Source: Rusavskia elegans
Taxonomy: Eukaryota; Ascomycota; Lecanoromycetes; Teloschistales; Teloschistaceae
Direction of reading: 5' to 3'
DNA: 64,000 nt
NCBI GenBank assembly: GCA_011316305.1
Contig: SAUG01000109.1
Coordinates: 124,001-188,000 of the forward strand
This document shows, in pieces, positions 9,722-21,390 of this stretch. The notes below the pieces were generated by a model. That model was not told the origin of the DNA. It saw nothing but the letters and a program-made list of their open reading frames with translations, and did not search any database. Each line of letters starts with the position of its first letter. Position 1 is the first letter of the stretch. A program made the translations under genes and the position numbers.

Positions 9722-11841
9722 GACTATGCATTGACAGATTTCTCGACGACGGCAGGAAGCCGTGCCATCTCATCCAGGTCAAGCACATCCAATGACTACT
9801 CGTTCCCCGAGGCACCGCCGCAGAACCCATTTGTCGACTAGACCGAGCACCTGGAGAACAGCCAAGCCTCACAGCCATACGATGCGGCGTCGGAGAATTG
9901 ATTGTCTGCCGGGAATGAGAAGCACCATCTGCACGGTCAAGCCTTTCTTCGCGACTGGGCGTGGGAACTGACAGCCTGGCTTGTAGCAGCAATTTCTCTC
10001 GCTTTTCTGATCATCGTCTTTGCCGTTCGTAGTGACAAGCCTCTTCGTCAGTGGAGAGCTGACATCACCCCGGCCACAACCGTGACAATTCTCTCACAAG
10101 TCGGACAGCTATCCTGGTCCCCGTCACAGCCTCCATTTATCAGTCGATGTGGTTATGGCTTGATAAAGAGAGCCGAGTCACCCATCAAAGGGGGTTCCAT
10201 TGCCCACCAACCGAGACTGATCACGATGCAAACATACGATGATGGCAGCCGTGGACCCATAAGCAGTCTACTCCTTCTTTGGAAACGTCCCGGTGCGTAG
10301 GACTTGATGCTCTTCTCGTTCATGGAGTTTCTGACGAACAACGGGCTGCTTGTCTGGCTTGGGACAGTGAACACATTACTCATGATCATATTTGGTTCCT
10401 TCGCTCAGCAGTCGCTTCAACTTCCCACTCAGGAATTCAACGTGACCCATGAGGATACCAACTTGATCTCACGGACTCTACAATACCGAGCTCCTCAGTC
10501 TGCTGTTAACCAGAGTACGTCAAAGATGATCATAATATTACTTACCGTTTTCCGCGGATCTCTACAAACATTGTGTGCAGCGTATTAAAGCCGAGCAGTT
10601 TTTCCAGGCGCTCAAGAAACCATCCTCTATGAATCGGTAGCGGACCATATGAGAGTTGCCATTGCAGACGGTTTGTTCCGGCCAGATGTTAGCCCTTCCG
10701 ACGTCACGGGGGCTTGCATCACGGAAATTGCACGTGGGAAGATTATCAGTCAATGGAGGTTTGCTCTAATATCCTTGATGTATCGCCGACTTTTACCGTC
10801 AAATGCTCGAAGCGAACGACACAATTCTATCCTGCTGGCTGCAATTATTCGGTGCCGGCTATCAACCGGAATCCCACAGCAAGAAAAACGGTTCTTCAAA
10901 CCTTCACATTCGGTCAAACTTTATGGATAGGCGCCAGCGATACCCTGAACTACAAACCCCCAGGTCTTAACACGCTCATACAGTTCTATGTGATCTATGT
11001 ACCAGACTTCAACGTTTGGAGTAATTTGGATTATACAGAAGATCACAGGGACGAGCTTGTTGCCCTACAAGTCACGCTCAGTCTCTGCTTAAACAAGTAT
11101 CATACTGATATGACTTTCGGTGTGATGAATACAAGCCTGCTCAGTAGGGAGACAGATCTCGACTGGCAGACTGGCTCCGCAACCTTCGAAGGGACCTCTT
11201 TCGATACTGTGACTGTGACGCATGATGCCGAAACGTTCTGGATGAGTGGATTGAATCAGGAATCATTCTACTGGTACCTTTCACGCCAAATATTTACCGG
11301 CACTGCGTCCATGAGATCCGAAGAACCCGACGGTGGGGGAAATTTTACCGAGAACGATGTTGTGAGAGTAATTGCAGCGAGTCTCTATGAAAATCGTGCT
11401 GGTATGCTGGGGTTGTCAAAATTATTGGATAATCTTGCGGTCAGCATGTCAAATGCGTACATTGTCTCACTGAGCCCGTGCATAAAAGATACTGACTCTT
11501 CGGCCAGGCTACGTACAACTACTGACGTGCCTGACAACTTTACAGGAACGTCGAGTTCCTTCGAAGTCTACATTTAGATCGAATGGGTATGGATGATCGT
11601 CCCCATTGCTGCTGTACTACTGTCTTTGGTTTTCCTTCTCTTGACGATGTATCTCAGCCGGAAAAGCAAGATTCCTGCTTGGAAATCTTCATTGCTAGCA
11701 GTCTTGCTGGGTCTTGATTCTGAAACACGAGGGCACTGGGGTGCTATCAGACGACCGAAAGAGATGGAAGAGACGTCGAAGAGTAAGAACGTACGGTTGG
11801 AGGTGAATAGTAGGCAGTGGCAGATTGGAAAAGCAAAATAA
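9722..11841 (+). pseudogene. DUF3176-type fungal membrane protein, inactivated by stops and frameshifts
   Basis: The DUF3176 order is followed in pieces. A disordered Ser/Pro N-terminus comes first (about 9722-9900), then TM1 (AWELTAWLVAAISLAFLIIV, about 9960-10020). Next is the YDDGSRGP...LLLLW motif (about 10230-10290) and TM2 (NNGLLVWLGTVNTLLMIIFG). The large extracellular segment opens with GNCTW...VCSNILDVS (about 10720-10780), and the last TM (MIVPIAAVLLSLVFLLL) is followed by WKSSLLAVLLGLD. The reading frame is broken by TAG 9839-9841, TGA 9899-9901, TAG 10298-10300 and TAG 11575-11577. Frame changes lie at about 10105-10215. A probable intron begins GTACGT near 10514 and ends GTGCAG near 10580, and the frame is again closed after it until about 10714. 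All four stops could be C-to-T changes of CAG or CGA. Intact members are integral plasma-membrane proteins of unknown function. Confidence 0.75.
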
Positions 11842-14142
11842 AGCCTTCGTTACCCTATAGAAAGGAAACCCATTCTCCCATATCTTCGGTGGACACAAGG
11901 GCGTTCTCAGTACCCTTTTATTCCTACAGGAGTCTGCACCTGCTCAGTAACAGTCTGACCGCCTTCTCGGATATTCTAAGACTTTAATAACTGTTGGCTT
12001 CATGGAAATACCACCTTGTATTAAGTAGAGTCAGGTTATAAGCCGGACGTATGCTACCAAGGTACGCGCAGAGCATACGCCTGGCGAAGTATCTCGTCCG
12101 ATGGGACTCTGTAGCGGAAATCCTTGGGATCGAATTGCGAGCCACTCGAACAACACGTATGAGGTGAGGTGGACAATGGATAAGGGCCTGCATACAGCAA
12201 AACAATAATCCTCCGTATCCTTCGACTCGGCTTCTCGGTGCGTTACTCAGCAGTCCAGCACACCATACCGATTCGCAATACCTTCATTTTCACAGTTCGA
12301 TATCAGGAAACACATTTTTGGCAGATGACAGAAGACTTGGCATTAGTCATACTCAGTCGAGAGCCTTGCAAATGATTCTGGAATTTGAGAGGTTGAGAGG
12401 TTCACAGCAAGCTATGGTTTACTAGCGCTTGATGTAGCTAGAAAGGCAGGATGCCCTTGTCACAAGATTCATTCTTCTCGCGGTGGTGTACAGAGGTCTG
12501 ATCTGCGCGTTTATGCCCTGGTGGTTCATGTCTCAAGGAGTCTTTTCTGCTCTACCATAGATATCAGTCGTTTTGCCGAATTAGCTGTTAAACTAGCTGT
12601 TTAACGAAACATGATAGTTGTAAAGCCTAGCTTGGTATCTAATAAAGCTCTGATGTCATTTCTGTTCTGCACGAACAATTCCCTAATTCCAGTTAGTCAC
12701 CCTCAATACCAGTTCACAACCATCCTCCCACCCCCTTTCACCACCCTTTACGAATATCTCGGGGTAACCTCCTCTCCCACAGCGTTCACAAAATGGTACC
12801 GATCATCATGGGTAACTCCTCCCGCCTCGCCCTCGCCTTCGTAGCCAATGGTGCGTGTCTCAATCACCTGCGCTCATTTGGCCCCGATTAGTCGAGGTAG
12901 ATGGGGCGTTAATGAGCTGGGGATGGAAGTGTGGGTTTGGTGGTAGATGGTGGAGATGTGAATGGGTTAGGGAAAGGGGCGGGGGTGGTTGACGGGGGAG
13001 GGGGAAGCGGAGGTGGAAGAGGTTGTTGGGAAGGCGGTGGAGGTAAGGGAGGGGGGATACGTAGGTTTTTCTTCCGTTGACGAGGGGGTTTGAGATTGTA
13101 TAGGCTTAATAGATGAGAGGAAAAGCGAGACAGCCGAATGTTAATGGTGACTGACGGCTTTTGAAACATTGTATTGTCAACAGCGCCGACACCGGGACCG
13201 CGGGTTAGATATATGAGATGAGTTAGGAGATATGGGATTTGGTTGTATATCTCTCCTACTGTCTACTGCTGATTCTCCTTATTCCTCCCTCATCGCATCA
13301 ACCCTATTTCCCCCGACGAAATCGATCTCATAACCTCACCTTACCCATAACAACGAATATGATAACTCTCTCAAGGACAATCACCACCCACTCCGTCTTC
13401 CTATCCATCAAATACGCCGTCTCCCTATTCCTATCCTAATATCCTACTTACCCTCTAGCTACCGCAGCTAGATTTTTAATATAGCCAACATGCTGAGTAT
13501 TATCGGCTGAGCGCTTAGTACCGCCGCTTACTATACGGGTAAGGGTGAGATGGTACTATCAACGAGGCAGGTAAAGGTCGAGTGGTAAGGGTAAGGGTTT
13601 GGGTTGGTTAGGATGTATAAGACTGCGTTCGATCCAAATTGGAATTAGATATTAGTTTACCACACGTGTTCTTTTGGTCTAGGTGTCAAGTTTCCTACAG
13701 GATGGGACGTATGTATACCTTCCATCTTGTGTCTTGTAAGGGATGTGGGTGGAGAAAGCGTGTAGGGTGAGGTTTTTGGGCAGATATGGGTGTGTGTTTT
13801 TATGAAGGGAATAGATCTGAAAACGTCGATGACGAAGCCGGTTTATCAGGATGAGGCGAAAAAGGAGGGGATTAATGCTTGGACGCTATGGGGTGAATGG
13901 GGGTTGCTGAGGATGTGGCGAGGTATGCGATATGCCTGACCGGAGGACGCCGCAATGCCAGTGCTCCATAATGATACAACAACAACAGTAGGGACACAGG
14001 ATAGACCTGAGAACAGACATGATGAACTGGTAATTGATGACATACGATGAGATATTTGTCCTCAACAGATTCATTGTATGTAACGTGCTGCCTTGGAATT
14101 CCACGGTAAAGATTTATTACCGTGGTATTAAAGTAGCGTCCA
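11842..14142. other. Gene-poor region, no confident gene
   Basis: A strongly strand-asymmetric block at 12900-13060 is G-rich on the plus strand (runs such as GGGGGAGGGGGAAG) and encodes only a low-complexity Pro/Ser antisense frame. A CT-rich tract at 12700-12780 followed by ATG at 12795 and a GTGCGT donor at about 12851 could be the start of a small multi-exon gene. Later plausible splice motifs (about 13546, 13570, 13710) exist, but I could not assemble a recognisable product. Confidence 0.4.
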
Positions 14143-16856
14143 TCATGGCGCCATTGACAGCATGGAGACTCGATGTCCCTGGGAGCGGGAACCACCGGAT
14201 AGTCCACTTGGTAGAAATGTCATGGAAACGCCCCGTGTAGATAGCTCGTGAGGGAGTTCGCGAACAGATAGTAGCTCAGCAGGAACGGGTCCGTATAGCT
14301 CAGGACGAGTTCCGGATTCTAGCTCAGCACGAGTTCCAGACTTGTGGAAATCCAATCCTGGTCTCGCCTGTCTTCTAAGCTGCACGTCGTCGTATTGTCG
14401 AGGCAAAGAGCCCGAAAACTCGAAACCCTCCTGCAGCCGTCTTTGCAATAGCTCTCTATCCACCAAAACATTACTATGTCGGTGTACGACCCAGCAGATG
14501 AAAGGGAAACAGAGAATTAAATACATGATGTTGAAAGGCATATTAAAGATTACCAAGTTGATAAGTTCTCCATTGTTCCGAGGATGGTGGCTTGGTAATA
14601 GAAGGTGAGTAAAGTAGCTAGATAATACGCGAAGCGGAGATCGCTTCCTTAGTCGCATGCGACGCTCATGTTCAATTCGCAGGATGAATGTCTCGAATCG
14701 GCGCCATGCTATCGACGGCATACCCGTAAGATGGGTTTGCGGTGATCTTGTTGATTCCTTTTCCTGACCAGGTTGATGGGAGCTTTCGATGTGCCCTTCT
14801 TCCAGATGTTTAAGATAATTAAGCCATAACCTTCGTGATTCGATCAGTGAAAGTGGAGACGTGGTAGTGTTCTGACTCGGCTCAACCTCTTGACGATGGG
14901 GTTCAGCTCTCTCGGTCGAATGAAACCGAACCCGCGGAACAACCATAATCTGATCTTCGTAAGAGTCCACTGAATGAGTGCCGGTAGGCAACAGAGTTTC
15001 GGCACCCGACAGCGGGTTAGTTATACGTGGCTCCGACCGCTTTGTGCTGCTTGACGGTAGCTCCTGATGATTAAACGGCATAATATCCCGGGATTCCGCT
15101 GCGAAATTGTCAAGTTCTGTTCCCAGCGGCATCTCGCGGCCAGTCTGTGGAGACTCCCATGATGTCGGGGCCCGTGATTTAGCGCTTGTAGTGAAGGGAC
15201 TGCTGGAGGAAGGGTTTGGAGGGTCATGATGTGGATGATATCTGTCGAATCCATTGGCATCTACATGGGATGATGCTGCTGAATTGATTTCAGCAATCGT
15301 TGGAAGTCGGACATCATTGGTCCCGAGTCTCCATTTGATATCGTCAAAGATGGGTTCGATAGCCATCATGTAAGCCCATGGAAGATCCTGCCGAACGGCG
15401 ATAATGTGTCCACACAATCTGTCTCCGAGGGTCACCCAAGCACCAGAACTTCCAAGCGCTTCTCAGCCAACCCAACATCAGTCTGTGTTGGTTGACTACA
15501 TGATGGTTCAGGAAGGGACTTACGAAGAGCTCGCTCCAACGTAATAAGTTGTACATCTAGAACAGATATGCCAATCTTCATGGATGCCTGGGAAGAATGA
15601 AGGTAACCCAGCTGTGGGCCGATGCCCATTACGCTTATTATCACTGACCCGCACGCACCACTGGAAGCAATCCCGTCGATGGAACTACCACTGTGCAAGT
15701 CATTGTCCGTGACTTTGTTGGGAAGTGATTTCACCGCCGGTGGCAAATCCTCAAGAAGCGCCCAGTCATGATCGCGACACGTGTCGCCGAACGAGGCCGA
15801 CCTTTTGCTGGGCAGCGAACAAATAATCAAATCTGATGGCTGCCACTCCAACGACGGTGGGAACACCGTCGTGCTCATGTTGTGAAGCGAAAGCGATGCA
15901 TTGATACCAGCTGGGGTGTCCTCGATGTGTATAGGGCGCGATTCAGAAGAGGCACTGGATGTATTGCCGGTATCGTTATCATCGCCATTGAAAACAAAAG
16001 GCTCACTGGAGGTTTCGCTGCTTTCTTCGAATTCTAGATCCTCTGTGACTTGAGCTGGATCCGAGGAAGCGTGATGGTCGAATGGTTGGAATGGGTGACC
16101 AGTCGTCAAGCCTACAATCGCTCCATCGACAGCGATCAGGCCTCCCAGAGTACATCTGTGCGTAGAAAGTCTGTCCTTGTATTTGACGAATAGGCTCAAT
16201 CCGCATGATGTGCTGATACCGGGCACGAGCTGCACGGCATATGCTTCGTTCTGCACAACGGCAGTAGCGAGGCTTGACGCTGGTCCTGCACTGGGCGATA
16301 TCTTGACTACCAGAGCAATGAACATGATTCCTTTGGCTTTCAGTATCTCTTGGAGCCAGATTTGAGTCTTGAAAGTTCTTTCGACTTGTCTTTTGATGTG
16401 AGCGTCACCACAATTGATGACCAAGGTAGGCTTCAACGCGTTTGCCCGTCTCCCCATGTGCATGAATTCTTGAAGGCAAGTTCCTGTAGGAACAGCAACC
16501 CTCAATGTTTGGTTAAGTCGATCAAATATCTGGTGTGTCCAGACGGCCTGAAGCCCTTCATCCATTGGTGTACTAGGCGAGGCATAGAACTTTTGTACAG
16601 AAAAGACTCTGGGTAGTGAAAGGACTGACGTTGCCGCAGTGTTCCGCCCATCGACAGGCTCGGTACTCGGCGTACCTGTTGTAGCAGTTGAGATTGATAC
16701 AGCTGGTTCTGAGATGGACGATGAAGGCAATACGACGATAGTCGATGGTGGTGCAGTTAAGCTCTCAAGACGTTGCCTGATCCGCTCGGCGCAGGAAACG
16801 TTTAATTGAGATGTCAGTGTTTGGGTGTTACTCGAGGAAGCAAGCGGAGCTTCCAT
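14143..16856 (-). CDS. Large fungal protein with protease-like GSSG core and one TM segment (spliced)
   Basis: Exon 1 is 16856-15524 and exon 2 is 15458-14143, separated by a 65-bp intron (GTAAGT donor at 15523, GAGAAG acceptor at 15459). The phase-1 join fuses ...TLERAL to PLGSSGAWVTLGDRLCGHI, giving 882 residues. The N-terminal 100 residues are Ser/Thr-rich. The middle (about 150-250) contains TCLQEFMHMGRRANALKPTL and a beta-rich section with CTLGGLIAVDGAIVGLTTGH. The stretch SGACGSVI...GSSGAWV...LCGHIIAV...AYMMAIEPIFDDI looks like the second barrel of a chymotrypsin-fold protein; the usual GDSG is GSSG here, so activity is doubtful. A single TM lies at about residues 743-769 (LINLVIFNMPFNIMYLILCF) within a basic, disordered tail. 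Fungal hypothetical proteins of this type are common. It is divergent from the 17245 gene, with 388 bp between starts. Confidence 0.7.
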
Positions 16857-17244
16857 GGGTGCTTCGAGACCATTGATATCAATGACAGTGTTGATGACAT
16901 GCTAAGCCGTTGCAAAGTAATTGTTGAGCCAGATGTTAATCACCCCACCCTTTTCTGGAACGAATGGGGAAGGTTGATCCTTTGTGCCATCGAGCGATGG
17001 TCCTCTCCATTGGCATGAGGCTGAGGCTTGGCGTTCTGATGTCACGGTGATCGTGGCTTGCATACATAGCCCCTGACAGCACCGAATGTGTCTAGAGGCA
17101 ACCTGTGAGGCATTTTGGTGGGTGAGCCTGCTGCAGCAACGAAGAGAGTGGGCAGCCTATCGCGAATATGACCACGACTCCATCTAATAAAGCGACGGTA
17201 CCCTGCGTTCCAAATCATGTGGATGACCAAGTCACTGGTGGAGG
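16857..17244. promoter_or_regulatory. Divergent intergenic promoter region
   Basis: These 388 bases separate the start codons of two head-to-head genes (minus gene at 16856, plus gene at 17245), so they should hold both promoters. No specific motif is claimed. Confidence 0.4.
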
Positions 17245-18357
17245 ATGCTTTCAGCACCCATTGCACTTGCCGATAGCCCGGACTCCCAAAGGCACATCAC
17301 CCAAGCCATCTTTGGAAACGCTTGCGGGGGAGGACAGTATCGACATCTGAAGAGGTACTTTGCCTACTACGTTGACGAGCTAGATCTTCTACGCAGAGGT
17401 ATCTCCGATGATTCATGGCAGACAAAATGCCTTGCCGTGAAGACATGTGAAGACATCTTCCACGTCATCAATGTCTTACGCGACAATGGAGAGTCTCGGC
17501 GAACAACAGTCCGTCAGCTACTGCTGTCCAGGTTGCCTTCAGAGAACACAATGGCTTTGGATCGATCAATCAATCTCGCAATCCGTTTATGGCTCATGGT
17601 GAACACGCAAGAATCCAAGTTCGAAGGTCTCCGGCACGAAGCCAACGCCGTTGAATGGGATGATCAAAGTACCTTGCGGGGCTTCCTTCAATCACTCTTT
17701 CCTTGCGCAAGATGGCAGGTCACTGCTCAGTCAAGTCGTTTAGGACCACACTTTACCGTGGCCTTCATGCAAGATGTTTGCGGATTAACCATCGAATGGA
17801 CTACCAGTCTCTACGATCACCTGCGTTTGGACCGACGGCGAAAAGCGCTTAGGATCTTCCCATTCAAATGTCATCTGCAGGCCTTGATCGACAGTCATCA
17901 CAGTAGCGTTGATCGAGAACGGTACGTTCCCAAATTTTTGAAAACCCCTTGTGCAGACTAAGTCGTTCATAGACTTCCAATCCCGTACAAAGTCTTGATC
18001 GAAACCAAGATGTCCCTCGACTTGCTATTCCCGTTCTGGGATGACAGAACTATGGCGCTTCTCGCGAAAGAACAGCAAGACTTCAACGACCATGGGCCCT
18101 TTGCACAGGGCGGGAGTCTGATGTTGTCGGATTTTGACCACTGGAGAGACAGGCTCCTTGAGCTTCATGAGGAGGTCTTTCAATCACCTCCAGTTAGCTG
18201 GGCCCAGCTGTGGAGGGATCGTCGGAATCCCCAGCAATATTGGACTTTCTGGGTTGCGATGATGATTTTGGTTTTGACGTTGCTGTCGACCGTGGCTACG
18301 ATCTTGCAAGCTTGGGCTTCGATGAAGGCTTTGGAACATGTTTTTACGAAAAGATGA
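17245..18357 (+). CDS. Fungal hypothetical protein with C-terminal TM segment (spliced)
   Basis: Exon 1 is 17245-17921 and exon 2 is 17973-18357. The 51-bp intron (GTACGT...CATAG) joins in phase 2 to give ...SVDRERLPIPYKVLIETKMSLD. The product has 353 residues. The first 220 residues are helical with scattered Trp and His and include a long leucine-rich part (TVRQLLLSRLP). The conserved-looking block is LPIPYKVL.ET..SLDLLFPFWD, a signature seen in many ascomycete proteins of unknown function. A hydrophobic segment at about residues 316-340 (YWTFWVAMMILVLTLLSTVA) anchors the C-terminus. The partner gene at 14143-16856 lies head to head and also has one TM segment. Co-regulation is possible. 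No catalytic motif is visible. Confidence 0.75.
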
Positions 18358-20293
18358 TGATTATGTGGAGACGCGTGGCGGAATATGTAGAGTGGATCTG
18401 CTTTGCTGGCTACAACGCTAAAGTACGACGGTACAGCTTCTCGTTGGTTAATGTTGGAGACGAACAGATGAGCCAACGGACATACCCAGGAACGGAACGC
18501 AAGGAGTCCGATCGACGGAATCTCCAGCAGTATGACGTGGACAATGATGATATCGAATCAGAAAGCAGTCCTTTTGTAAAGAGGGTGGTCCATTTTCCGT
18601 CCATTGGTCAGCCTCACATGCGTCTGCAGCAGCTGAGCCCCGCCAGCCAGCATTGCAGCCTTTCGACGAAAGGAGAAGGAAGAAGAACGCTTGGCAGTCG
18701 GTGACTTGCCACTCCAATTGATCTATGGCCAAAAGTGCGAACAGAAACAAAATTACCTGCCGGTCCGAGTATACGTCGTTGCCGTGCCTTTATACTATCA
18801 GCCAGTGTTTTGACGTCGTTCACGAACGTATTCGATTCTCCCGCCTCCATTTGGTATAAGCTGCTTAGTACTTGGCAGCATCTCGGCAGCTGTAAAAAGG
18901 GAGTCCAGCCTTACCCGTCTAAATTATCTTGCTCCACTACTTGTTGACGTATATAACTAGGGACAGGATCTGTGAGCGGCTTACTCGAAGGATTCGCTAA
19001 GTGATAACCCTGAGCGAAGCCATGCAAAGGAATAACAGGAATAACGAAGGCATATCCTTTCGTCTGCTGAACTGCGTATTCCCTTTGCCCTATCAGACTC
19101 ATTATGTCGATAACATGTTATATCGCAGGCCGATCGCAACGGAAGACATACAACAGCCGTTACCTTGATGAAGGATATCGTTCTATTAATTGCTCGGATA
19201 ATAGATTTAGTGCTCTCTTGCATGGGTGACCTATTGATTGGTAAGTCTAATACGCTAGCAGGCGAAGGGGCAACCATTCGACGACCATGAATTTATATGG
19301 GAGTCTGGACCTCATAGAACGACTGCGGCTCTGGAATGCAAAATCTAGATAGCTTTTAGGCTCTCGATGGTCTCTTACGACGATCCTTGCTCACAATGCT
19401 TTGACCCATTCTGGACTTAGACTGGAGCTAGATAGGTCCGCGGTGGTCCACTGATATGTAAGAAGCTGTGGTATATCCATACACTCTGTCAGCCAAATTG
19501 ATTCCCTCGGCTACTTATGAGTCGTTCCTTGGTACCGGTCGTCGTGTTTTCAAAATGGACATGCTACGATTGTCTATTGACGAAGCCAAGGGAGATGTTG
19601 ACATACAGCGCGCCAATTTTCCGGCTTTTGTATCCAGCAGTCGAAAGGGAAGTTGCACGGCGAGTTTTTTCTTGATCCACAGCTTGGTCTAGACATTTGT
19701 GATTCCCCGATACCTACAGACTAAACAAGATGGAGCGGCTAAATCCAAGCCCTGGTTGCCTATGATGAATAAAACTTTGGGATGGTACTTCTCGGGGCGT
19801 GTTTTCAACGTTGGTTAAGTTGGAGAAATAATGTGTTGAAGGAGCTAAGGAGCCAGTCAACTTCATAGTGCTGGAAAGCCGGACAAAGAGCGATTATTCC
19901 CTACGAGGAGTCTGCATTAGCCTTTCTTGAAGTCCGAGAAATTTCCGATAAATCATTTTTCGAGGTATCGAGTACTTGACCCTTCGTGGTTCGCTAAGTG
20001 GATGATGGGGCGTGTCAGCGGTCTGAATCTGTTCTACTCCCTAGTGATATCAGTTAACCTTCGGTCGAGGACGAAATAGTGGGACTTCAACTTGCTTTCG
20101 TTCTACAGGCGCTGGAGGAGGTAATTGGTTTACCAGGATTATAGACATCTCGTTCGGCATAGCGGACGTCTTCATTATTCATGATCTCACAATCTCGTGC
20201 TACATCGCCAGATGAGAATCTGTATCCAGGAGCTCTAAACATAACTTCTGATTCAACAACAGCCAATAGTCCAACCGACTTTCCTTTCCTTCA
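18358..20293. other. Intergenic region, no supported gene
   Basis: Open frames at 18358-18750 overlap antisense and carry no recognisable domain. From 18750 to 20290 only short frames occur. Composition stays normal, so this is not a RIPped repeat. Confidence 0.5.
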
Positions 20294-20891
20294 TCACCTC
20301 ATCTTAGCAAACCCAGCCCCAATCATATATCCCCGAATATCCTCCTCCCTATACCTCCTAACCGCAAACTGAGGATTATCACCCGGATACGCCTGCACGT
20401 ATCCATTCATGCCCGTCAGAACGATCGTCCATATCCCCCACGTCAACTCGGATTGCCCCGCCCCATGCGAAACACTGAGCAAAAAGCCGCCTTCCTCCAA
20501 TTTCCATCCGTGGCCGGGCATTTTGGCGCTGACTCGGTAGCGTAGAGTCTCGTGTATACCATCCAGTATCACTTTCTTTACTACCGTCTCGTCGCGGTGC
20601 GGCATTTGGCCGAGGGGGAAAAATTCGATGCCGAGATCGGTGTCTTCGATGTTGTGGAGGTACTGGTCCTCTGGCGGGCCGGGGGGGAAACTGCGTTTTT
20701 GTCAAAGTGGGTGGATCAGGTGCAATGGCTTGACATTACTATTCCAAGCTATAAGGCAGGTGATGGGTTTTTGTAAGATTCGCAATCAGGGCCGTTGGGG
20801 GAGTGAGACGGAGGGGCGCAGGTGATGAGTTGATGATGAGGGCGTGAAAGAAGGAAAGGAGTAGGAGACCCAGTTGGATACAGACCCGCAT
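20294..20891 (-). CDS. Small secreted protein, family not recognised (spliced)
   Basis: Exon 1 is 20891-20740 and exon 2 is 20690-20294. The 49-bp intron has a GTAATG donor and an AAACGCAG acceptor. The phase-2 join turns a TAG-ended frame into one continuous frame of 182 residues. The ATG at 20891 is chosen because the signal peptide (RVCIQLGLLLLSFFHALII) begins there; an upstream ATG at 20939 would bury it. The mature part contains EDQYLHNIEDTDLGIEFF, a mostly polar middle (MPGHGWKLEEGGFLLSVSH) and LTWGIWTIVLTGMNGYV...FAVRRYREEDIRGYMIGAGF. The 'LTWG....L.G......Y....F.V.......G.GF' pattern occurs in an expanded family of small secreted ascomycete proteins. No function is known. The downstream neighbour is the damaged rhodopsin-domain gene in the same orientation. 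Confidence 0.75.
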
Positions 20892-21390
20892 GTTTGCTTG
20901 AGAGATGGAGACATCGACGGTCGAAGTTGTGCAGCTCATCTATGTCTTGTGCCTGGTTAAGCGTCGCTTGGCGCCTATATTCAGGTGGTTCGTGCCCCGT
21001 TTAGCGACCAGGCGTCATGTAAATACGCTTGGTCGTCAGTCGCATATTACTAACTTTGTGGAGCTCTGATAGCTCTTTCTCGTTCCTCAAATTGTACCGA
21101 CTTCATGCTCCCGAAAACTCCTTGGGCCGGGGGGAGGGAAAGGTGGAGGGGATCAACGAGGGATCAATGAAGTTGAAATTGAACAGACATTGGAAAAGTT
21201 AATCCGAGGACGGTAAAGAAGACGTATGGGAAGGAGGGACAGCTTCTCTGGCCTTTGATATCATAAAGTGCTTTGACAGGTCGACCTTCAACCACAAGGT
21301 GTGCTTACCGAATGTGTGTTTAGAGAAGGATACAGATACTGACACTCCGACCTTATCCATCCGCTGCGGAACCGGGGCTCTGCACGCCTT
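20892..21390. other. Intergenic region, no supported gene
   Basis: It contains the upstream region of the secreted-protein gene ending at 20891 and the region downstream of the rhodopsin-domain gene. Nothing else is seen. Confidence 0.5.

Noticed and set aside
13550..13620. Telomere-like GGGTAAGGGTTTGGGTTGG repeats
   Set aside because: Only a few irregular G-runs occur and there is no TTAGGG array.
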